Part shown: positions 53,610 to 59,416 of the stretch, one piece after another
Layout: the number at the start of each line of letters is the position of its first letter
Position numbering within the stretch: position 1 is the stretch's first letter
Origin: Flavobacterium plurextorum
Lineage (GTDB): Bacteria > Bacteroidota > Bacteroidia > Flavobacteriales > Flavobacteriaceae
Assembly (NCBI RefSeq): GCF_002217395.1
Contig: NZ_MUHD01000010.1
Coordinates: 1 to 59,416 of the forward strand
Direction: 5' to 3'
Length of the DNA: 59,416 nucleotides
Translations under genes and position numbers: made by a program
The notes under the pieces: generated by a model
Database searches by the model: none
The model's input: the letters and a program-made list of their open reading frames with translations, nothing else
Told to the model about the DNA's origin: nothing

Positions 53610-54602
53610 CTATTTATTTAAAATTACGGCAGCTTCTTTTGCGAAATATGTAGAGATAATACTAGCGCCTGCACGCTTAATGCAATAAAGTTGCTCTATC
53701 ATAATTTTATCGTGATCTAACCATCCTCTTTCGGCTGCGGCCTTTACCATAGCGTACTCACCAGAAACTTGGTAAACAGCAACAGGAACATGAACCGCAT
53801 TTTTTACCTCACGAACAATGTCTAAATATGCCATTCCTGGTTTTACCATAACAATATCTGCACCTTCTTCAACATCTAATAATGCTTCGCGAATTCCTTC
53901 AATTCGGTTAGCGTAATCCATTTGATATGTTTTCTTGTCTTTTGGAATATTCTGAGAATCTACTGGAGCAGAATCTAAAGCATCACGAAAAGGACCATAA
54001 AATGCCGAAGCATATTTAGCACTATAACTCATAATTCCAACATTATGATGTCCGTTTTCTTCCAAAGCCTTTCTAATAGCCAGAACTCTTCCATCCATCA
54101 TGTCACTCGGAGCAACAAAATCAGCTCCAGCTTCTGCGTGACTTAGACTCATTCGAGTTAAAGCATCAACAGTCGCATCATTGATTAATTGACCATTTTC
54201 AATAATTCCATCATGACCATAGATTGAATATGGATCTAAAGCTACATCCGGCATAACGATCATTTCTGGAACAGCATCTTTTATGGCACGAATAGTTTGC
54301 TGCATCAAGCCGTCTTTATTCCAAGCTTCAGTTCCTTTATTGTCTTTTAAATTATCGCTGACTTTTACATAGATGTTTACCGCTTTTATACCTAAATCCC
54401 ATGCTTCTTTTACTTCTTTGATTGTGTTATCTAATGAATGACGGTAAATTCCCGGCATTGACGGAATAGCTGCTTTTACATCTTTTCCTTCAGCAACAAA
54501 CATTGGAAGCATAAAATCCTGCGGACTTAAACTGGTTTCACGTACTAAAGAACGAATTGATTCATTGGTTCTCAAACGACGGTTTCTTTGTAATGGGAAC
54601 AT
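53610..54602 (-). CDS. hemB: Delta-aminolevulinic acid dehydratase (porphobilinogen synthase)
   Basis: The 330-residue enzyme joins two 5-aminolevulinate molecules to porphobilinogen in heme synthesis. Both Schiff-base lysines are visible: SYSAKYASAFYGPF and IVMVKPGMAYLD. The metal site reads DVALDPYSIYGHDG instead of the cysteine-rich zinc site, which is the Mg-type enzyme. It ends just before the cytochrome c lipoprotein gene. A reverse-strand TAACTTTG box (54748-54741) is 138 bases upstream of the start and may be too far. Confidence 0.96.
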   Translation of the reverse strand: MFPLQRNRRLRTNESIRSLVRETSLSPQDFMLPMFVAEGKDVKAAIPSMPGIYRHSLDNTIKEVKEAWDLGIKAVNIYVKVSDNLKDNKGTEAWNKDGLMQQTIRAIKDAVPEMIVMPDVALDPYSIYGHDGIIENGQLINDATVDALTRMSLSHAEAGADFVAPSDMMDGRVLAIRKALEENGHHNVGIMSYSAKYASAFYGPFRDALDSAPVDSQNIPKDKKTYQMDYANRIEGIREALLDVEEGADIVMVKPGMAYLDIVREVKNAVHVPVAVYQVSGEYAMVKAAAERGWLDHDKIMIEQLYCIKRAGASIISTYFAKEAAVILNK

Positions 54603-54606
54603 ATAA

Positions 54607-54633
54607 TTTTAGATTTTAGATTTTAGATTTCAG
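54607..54633. repeat. Short tandem repeat near the hemB start
   Basis: The 7-base unit TTTTAGA is repeated about three times, then decays to TTTCAGA and CTTTAAA. It lies in the hemB leader. Similar heptamer runs are common between Bacteroidota genes. Confidence 0.55.
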
Positions 54634-54864
54634 ACTTTAAACCTGATTTCTTGGAAAACAGATTGATTCATCTTTATTTCTAAAAGTGCAGTTGTTATTT
54701 TATTTTTTTGAAGATTATTTCACTTTTTTAACAAGTAGCGCAAAGTTAATGAAAAATCAACAGAATTAGGCTTTTAGACCAATGTAGAATCCGTTAATAT
54801 TATCTAAAAATTGATGCTTTTATAAGCTGAATTTTAAGAAACCTTTGCTGTAGGTTTTTAAAAT

Positions 54865-54886
54865 ATTTCGCATAAATTTGCGAAAT
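54865..54886 (+). other. Perfect inverted repeat covering a start codon
   Basis: ATTTCGCA pairs perfectly with TGCGAAAT around a 6-base loop. Bases 85-86 of the right arm are the A and T of the ATG at 54885. TAAATTTG (54873-54880), a possible minus-7 box, lies inside. It could be an operator or a hairpin hiding the start. Confidence 0.6.
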
Positions 54887-55517
54887 GAAGAAAATTCTTG
54901 CTTTCTGCTGCTGTTTGCTCTTGACGAGTTGTTTTGAGATAACAGAAAGAATCAAACATCACGACGACCAAAGTGGTGAATATACATTGATGATCGATTT
55001 TTCGAAATCATGGTTTAAAACCAAATCCGCTATTTTTTTAGAAGAAGTAGATGGAGTTAAAATCCCAAACGAACAGGAAATCTCACAGAAATTAGAAGAC
55101 TTTAAAGTGAAAGCTTCAAAAATTGCAGGAATTTCAAATGTTACAACCAAAACTGATTTTGAAAATTACATTTTCATCATCAAACTTAATTACGCCAACA
55201 TTAAAGCTTTGAATGCGGTAGTGAATACGATTAACAATCAACGTGATCAGATTCATTTTAGCAGTAATGCTAAAAATTTTGAACGAATCGCTTCTTATCC
55301 AGTTCCCGAAAAAGTAATTAAAGATCCCAAGAAAAAGAAAGATCTTGAAGAAGCCAGTATAACAGCGATTTATACTTTCGATAAAGATATTGCATCTGTT
55401 GAAAATGCTGCTAGTAAAATATCAAAGAATAAAAAGACGGTTTTTTTAAAACAAAGTATGTACAGCGTACTTAAAAAATCGTCATTAATGAATAATACAA
55501 TCCAATTAACGCCCTGA
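54885..55517 (+). CDS. Lipoprotein of unknown function
   Basis: The 210-residue product has a lipobox (LLLTSC) and a mature part that starts FEITERIKHHDDQSGEYTLM. No family was recognised. The next gene starts 3 bases after the stop, so the two are a pair, and their products probably work together in the envelope. The start codon sits in a perfect inverted repeat, and a Bacteroidetes-type minus-7 box lies just 4 bases before it, suggesting a leaderless or tightly controlled mRNA. Confidence 0.78.
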   Translation: MKKILAFCCCLLLTSCFEITERIKHHDDQSGEYTLMIDFSKSWFKTKSAIFLEEVDGVKIPNEQEISQKLEDFKVKASKIAGISNVTTKTDFENYIFIIKLNYANIKALNAVVNTINNQRDQIHFSSNAKNFERIASYPVPEKVIKDPKKKKDLEEASITAIYTFDKDIASVENAASKISKNKKTVFLKQSMYSVLKKSSLMNNTIQLTP

Positions 55518-55520
55518 TTT

Positions 55521-57341
55521 ATGAAGCAATTATGCACCTTATTTTTAGTATTCGCCACTTATCTGACCTTTGGTCAAAACAATCAAAATAAATACGACTA
55601 TTTTGTACAATTTAATGGAAATCAGCTTTCAAAAAAAGTAAATATCGATGAGGTATTAAATCATCCTGTGTTGAATAAGTACAAAGATGGAAATTCAGGT
55701 TTTGACATCAGTAAGTACACCTCTCTTTTTTATTTAGACAAGCAATTAACCGTTCACGGAAATTTTACAGACAGTATTCCGTATTGTCAAATCACTATTC
55801 CGATAAAGAATAAAGAAGCTGCAAGACAGTTTTTACTGCAAGAATACAGCATTAACAAAAATACAGATTCGGTTATAGTTCCAATCATTCAAGATTTTGG
55901 AAATTTCAGCATTCTTAACTCAAAAAACGAAAAAGAATCATTTGCGTGGAATGATAATTATTTGGTAATACTAAAATTAACAAAGAAATTTCACTCAAAC
56001 CGATACGATCTCTCATCTGCAGATGCACTTCAGGATTCAATTGCAATAGATGAACCATATAAAGAATTATCAATTGAAGAGCCGGCAGCTGCTGATAATT
56101 CAACGGCTGTAGAAGAATCTGAAACAGAAGAAGATTCATATGATACGGAATCTTATGCAGCATACACAAAAGAAGAAGATGACTTTAATCAAAAACTGGC
56201 TGAACAGCAAAATTTGATGATAAAAGCATTGTTTGAAAAAGGGTTTACTCTTCCTGTATCTGATAAAATAAATGCACTTGCGGATATTTCGTCATGGGTA
56301 AATTACGGTGCAGTTATGACTGGCTTATATTCCTCGTATTCATATCCAATGGCAGTTTTTGGAGGTTATGATAAGTTTTTACCAAACCAGAAAAATTTAG
56401 GCAATTTTGTAAAGGGTGTTAATCTTGATTTTTATTTCGACAGCAATAATGCACGTATAGAAGAAGTTATCGAATATTCAGAGCAGATTGCAGAAGTTGT
56501 AGGGAAAATCAGCAATAGAAAAATCAACAAAAACATATTTAACTACTTTCCTGCAAACAAGCCTTTGGGTTATATGTCTTATCATATCAATACACAAGCA
56601 GCGTTTGAAAACATTCCATCTTTAATGACTGATTTGTTTAATAGCCCAAAGTTACAGAGAGATGATTTGGCTGTAGTTACAGATTTAATCTCGACGATTA
56701 TTGATGAAGAGGCCGTGGCGAAGCTTTTTGACGGTGATTTGAGCCTGTTTTTGTACGATAGCAAGAAAGTTGAGGTAGTTTCTAAATCGTACGACTACGA
56801 CGAAAATTTTGAGCCAATAGAAAAAGAAGAAAAGATTAAGAAAACAGTTCCGCTTTTTGCTGTAATTTTTACCTCTACACATCCAACATTTGGCGATAAG
56901 CTTTTACAGTTAGGCGTTCGCAAGCAATTTTTAACTCAAAATGGAAATACTTTCCTGATAGAAGGAACAAAAGAATACGGCGATTTGTTTATTATCAAAG
57001 ATAAAGATGTTGTTGTGGTAGCAAACACACTTGACTATTTTAGTAAAGGAAAAGGATCATTTTTAGTGGAAGCAAAAAAAGATTTAAAGAAAAATTATAT
57101 GTTCGGAAAGCTGAATATTGGTGAGACAATAAATGTCTTTGGTAAATCAGAAAATACGAATGCATCTGATTTTGAGAAGTACAATAAGATCTCGAAGCAA
57201 TTTTCAGATATTACTTTTGAGTCTCCTAAAAAACTAATGAATAACAAATTGATTTTTGCAGTTAAATTGAATGCTTTAAAATCTGATAAAAATATCATTT
57301 TACAGACACTAGATTTAGCTGACGAAATGACTTCTAAATAA
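55521..57341 (+). CDS. Secreted protein of unknown function paired with a lipoprotein
   Basis: The 606-residue product has a signal peptide (MKQLCTLFLVFATYLTFGQ). An acidic, low-complexity segment of about 50 residues at about 190-235 (EETEE.. and DTESYAAYTKEEDDF) splits the N-terminal domain from a C-terminal domain. The N-terminal start YDYFVQFNGNQLSKKVNIDEVLNHPVLNKY and the C-terminal regions with LFAVIFTSTHPTF and LQLGVRKQFL do not match a family I can name. It has no T9SS C-terminal domain. It is expressed with the lipoprotein 3 bases upstream and ends at a strong bidirectional terminator. Confidence 0.78.
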   Translation: MKQLCTLFLVFATYLTFGQNNQNKYDYFVQFNGNQLSKKVNIDEVLNHPVLNKYKDGNSGFDISKYTSLFYLDKQLTVHGNFTDSIPYCQITIPIKNKEAARQFLLQEYSINKNTDSVIVPIIQDFGNFSILNSKNEKESFAWNDNYLVILKLTKKFHSNRYDLSSADALQDSIAIDEPYKELSIEEPAAADNSTAVEESETEEDSYDTESYAAYTKEEDDFNQKLAEQQNLMIKALFEKGFTLPVSDKINALADISSWVNYGAVMTGLYSSYSYPMAVFGGYDKFLPNQKNLGNFVKGVNLDFYFDSNNARIEEVIEYSEQIAEVVGKISNRKINKNIFNYFPANKPLGYMSYHINTQAAFENIPSLMTDLFNSPKLQRDDLAVVTDLISTIIDEEAVAKLFDGDLSLFLYDSKKVEVVSKSYDYDENFEPIEKEEKIKKTVPLFAVIFTSTHPTFGDKLLQLGVRKQFLTQNGNTFLIEGTKEYGDLFIIKDKDVVVVANTLDYFSKGKGSFLVEAKKDLKKNYMFGKLNIGETINVFGKSENTNASDFEKYNKISKQFSDITFESPKKLMNNKLIFAVKLNALKSDKNIILQTLDLADEMTSK

Positions 57342-57353
57342 GCTATAAAATAC

Positions 57354-57390
57354 AAATCCCCGAAAAATTAATTTTCGGGGATTTTTTTTA
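57354..57390. terminator. Bidirectional terminator
   Basis: AATCCCCGAAAA pairs with TTTTCGGGGATT around a 5-base loop, with A-rich DNA upstream and eight Ts downstream. It separates the secreted protein gene (+) and aldolase gene (-). Confidence 0.9.
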
Positions 57391-57409
57391 AGCTTTAAAT
57401 AACGATTTG

Positions 57410-58306
57410 TTAGGTAATAGAAGCATCGTAAATGGCCTTTATCGTTTGTTTCAGCGTATTGTTAAAATCATTATCAGATTGGTCAGCACTAAGTCCTTCA
57501 GATAATGCTCGTGAGAAACTCGCAATTAATCCATGGTTTTGTGCAAGTCTGTCGTTGGCATCTTCTCTCGAATATCCGCCAGAAAGAGCCACAACTCTAA
57601 CGACATTCTGGTTAGACATTAATTCGCTGTAAAAATCATTAACGGTTGGAATCGATAATTTCAACATCACTTTTACATCTGTGTCTAATGCGTTTAGTTG
57701 TTTTAAGATTTCTTCTTTTAGAATTTCTTCAGATTTTGTCTTATCTGCACTATAAATATCTACTTCAGGCTCAATAATAGGAATAAGTCCTTTTTTAAAA
57801 ATTTGAATGCCTACAGCAAATTGCTGTTCAACAACTTCACGAATACCTGCTGCATTTGCTTCTTTAATAGCAGAACGCATTTTAGTTCCAAAAACGTTTC
57901 GTTCAACCGCTCGTGTCAGTAATTCATCCAAATTAGGAATAGGTTTCATTAGTTGTACACCATTTGTAAGCTCAGCAAGACCTTTATCGACTTTTAAAAA
58001 CGGTACAATCTGCTTTTTCTCCCATAAATAATCGGCAGTCCACAGGCCGTCAATCTTACGGTCCATTGTGTTTTCAAACAAAATAGCGCCTAAAATGTAT
58101 TCGCTGTCAAAAGCAGGGCTTTTTATAATTCTCGTTCTCATTTCGTGTACTAAAGTGTACATTTCTTCGTCATTTGAGAAGCTGCTTTCCTGTATTCCAT
58201 ATTGTGCCAATGCTTTTGGAGTACTTCCGCCGCTTTGATCTAAAGCGGCAATAAAGCCCTTTCCAGATTGCATGCGATTTAATTGTTCATTGTTCATATT
58301 TGCCAT
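57410..58306 (-). CDS. fbaB: Fructose-bisphosphate aldolase, class I
   Basis: The 298-residue product is a Schiff-base class I aldolase splitting fructose 1,6-bisphosphate in glycolysis. Visible motifs are [40 protein letters not shown] and the lysine motif VMLKLSIP (about residue 215). [13 protein letters not shown] follows near the phosphate site. Length fits the bacterial class I enzymes. Start: MANMNNEQL at 58306; the ATG three codons later is possible too. The symbol is a best guess. Confidence 0.9.
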   Translation of the reverse strand: MANMNNEQLNRMQSGKGFIAALDQSGGSTPKALAQYGIQESSFSNDEEMYTLVHEMRTRIIKSPAFDSEYILGAILFENTMDRKIDGLWTADYLWEKKQIVPFLKVDKGLAELTNGVQLMKPIPNLDELLTRAVERNVFGTKMRSAIKEANAAGIREVVEQQFAVGIQIFKKGLIPIIEPEVDIYSADKTKSEEILKEEILKQLNALDTDVKVMLKLSIPTVNDFYSELMSNQNVVRVVALSGGYSREDANDRLAQNHGLIASFSRALSEGLSADQSDNDFNNTLKQTIKAIYDASIT

Positions 58307-58378
58307 AATACTGAATTTTAGTTGGAATAAATTCCCGTTAATTTAAGCATTTTTTAGAACTTATTGAAAGAGAGTTTT

Positions 58379-59311
58379 TTACAGCCCAATTTTTTTATTG
58401 ACTTTATCGTAAACTTCCTTTACTTTTTTTGGAGGATCAAATCGATAACCTACCGAAAGTTTTAATGTTGAAACATTATCATTCAGCCTGGGATCAACTT
58501 TTTCATCTTGAACAAAAGTTACCGAATTTAAACTCGAAAAAGCAAAGAAACGGTCTTTATTATAGGCCAGTTTTAAATTGAAATCAGCCTGATATAAAGC
58601 TGATGTATCTCCGCTGACATCATTAATTCCAAATCCTAAAGCAATTCCAGCTCCAATTAAAACACGATCGCTGATTACGAAATTATAGAAGTAAGAAGGC
58701 GCTAAAGTAAATACATAAATATCGCCGGGAGACGAATCGGGAGTATTTAAGTCTAAATTGGTGTAATAAAATGAAAAAGTCGGAATAAAACTCCCAGAAC
58801 TTTTAGTCTGCCATTCATTTTGACTTACCAGCGTTTTAAAAGAGAACTTGTCATTAAAAACATAAGCTGTCGATCCGCCAATTTTAGTGGTTCTCATCCT
58901 TGGAAGTTGCGTATTTATATTATCATCACTAAGATAAAATCCCTTTTGATTGATGAAAGTAAAAGACTGCATCCATTTTTTATAGTAAAAACGGGTATTG
59001 AAATTAAAATGCTTGGAATGAGAATCGCCTTTGTTACCGCCAAGAAATTTAGGTGCGAAACCAATCGTAACATCAATGATTTTATAATTCAAATTAAAAC
59101 CAATCTGTTCTCTTCTATTCGGAATTAGATTAACAAAGATCTTCGGATCTTGGCTGCCTGAAGCAATCTGAAAACTATTGGAATTGTCTAAGTAATAGAC
59201 ACTTGTGGTGATTTTATCATTGTATGATTTAAAATAAGGATTCTGCAGGGAGTCTTTTTGAGCAAAACACCCAAAAATGCTGGCAAAGAATGTGGCGTAA
59301 ATCAGTTTCAA
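58379..59311 (-). CDS. Outer-membrane protein, DUF6268-like
   Basis: The 310-residue product has a signal peptide (LKLIYATFFASIFGCFAQ) and alternating strands typical of an outer-membrane beta-barrel (GFNLNYKIIDVTIGFAPKF, FNTRFYYKKWMQSFTFIN, LKLSVGYRF). It resembles DUF6268 proteins. The start must be TTG at 59311: no ATG occurs in frame before an upstream stop, and the signal peptide begins here. It has no partner gene. The 105 bases before it carry two small hairpins of a dispersed repeat. Confidence 0.75.
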   Translation of the reverse strand: MKLIYATFFASIFGCFAQKDSLQNPYFKSYNDKITTSVYYLDNSNSFQIASGSQDPKIFVNLIPNRREQIGFNLNYKIIDVTIGFAPKFLGGNKGDSHSKHFNFNTRFYYKKWMQSFTFINQKGFYLSDDNINTQLPRMRTTKIGGSTAYVFNDKFSFKTLVSQNEWQTKSSGSFIPTFSFYYTNLDLNTPDSSPGDIYVFTLAPSYFYNFVISDRVLIGAGIALGFGINDVSGDTSALYQADFNLKLAYNKDRFFAFSSLNSVTFVQDEKVDPRLNDNVSTLKLSVGYRFDPPKKVKEVYDKVNKKIGL

Positions 59312-59333
59312 GATAATGTGGTATTTAAGAAAT

Positions 59334-59400
59334 GCTTCGGAGAAGCAAAATATTTATAGCAATTATAATAATCGAATAACATTTGAAGCTCCAGCGGAGC
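59334..59400. repeat. Dispersed intergenic repeat with two mini-hairpins
   Basis: GCTTC-GGA-GAAGC (59334-59346) and GCTCC-AGC-GGAGC (59388-59400) are two five-pair stem-loops with AT-rich DNA between. This pattern resembles short non-coding repeats seen widely in Flavobacterium genomes; the claim is from general familiarity. Confidence 0.5.
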
Positions 59401-59416
59401 GATATAATATTAAATA

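Noticed and set aside
1..59416. tRNA, rRNA, integrase, transposase or phage genes
   Set aside because: None was recognised in any reading frame or as a cloverleaf-like pattern, so the window is not called a mobile island.

Overview
The window is low-GC DNA from a gliding Bacteroidota bacterium, most likely a Flavobacterium close to F. johnsoniae. The evidence is the complete gliding-adhesin locus sprC-sprD-sprB-sprF, T9SS-type signals, Bacteroidetes promoters (TTG, 17-23 bases, TANNTTTG), near absence of Shine-Dalgarno sites, many short lipoproteins, and AT-rich intergenic repeats typical of the genus. No tRNA, rRNA, CRISPR array, prophage or insertion sequence was seen.

Left edge (1-3836), minus strand: a truncated membrane protein, recA with a clear terminator, a hotdog acyl-CoA thioesterase, a DoxX-like membrane protein, and the DNA polymerase III delta-prime subunit.

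Centre (4209-29749), plus strand: one promoter precedes seven co-directional genes. They are a small secreted protein, a beta-helix-like secreted protein, a 137-residue secreted protein overlapping sprC, SprC, SprD, the giant adhesin SprB (5563 codons) and SprF. In F. johnsoniae SprB is moved along the cell surface by the Gld/Spr motor and SprF is needed for its export through the type IX system. Unusual points: SprD joins a PorP/SprF-like barrel to a TolA-like helix of about 620 residues and a SPOR-like end. SprB has a higher-order repeat of about 1.9 kb and a jelly-roll-like insert. The sprD-sprB gap holds a perfect hairpin.

29915-42078: pgk, a LysM lytic transglycosylase, two lipoproteins, a GNAT acetyltransferase, then a minus-strand group (rnpA, and a DUF4349 lipoprotein, S41 protease and double-OmpA protein in one operon). 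Next come plus-strand plsC, an acyl-ACP desaturase and an HD phosphohydrolase. PlsC and the desaturase suggest joint membrane-lipid supply; the transglycosylase, protease and OmpA protein are envelope genes.

42203-59416: an alpha/beta hydrolase, the ferrous iron operon feoA-feoB plus a Cys-rich mini-protein, and a decaying cluster of small secreted proteins. Then an SCO copper protein, two tandem M13 metallopeptidases with near-identical terminators, an effector-binding protein, a lipoprotein cytochrome c with hemB, a lipoprotein/secreted-protein pair, class I fructose-bisphosphate aldolase and an outer-membrane protein. FeoAB, HemB, cytochrome c and SCO fit together as iron/heme and respiratory maintenance.

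Most of the window is ordinary core genome. The novelty is in the architecture of the sprB operon and in several overlapping promoter/terminator/start arrangements. All family names come from reading the translations by eye; no database search was run.
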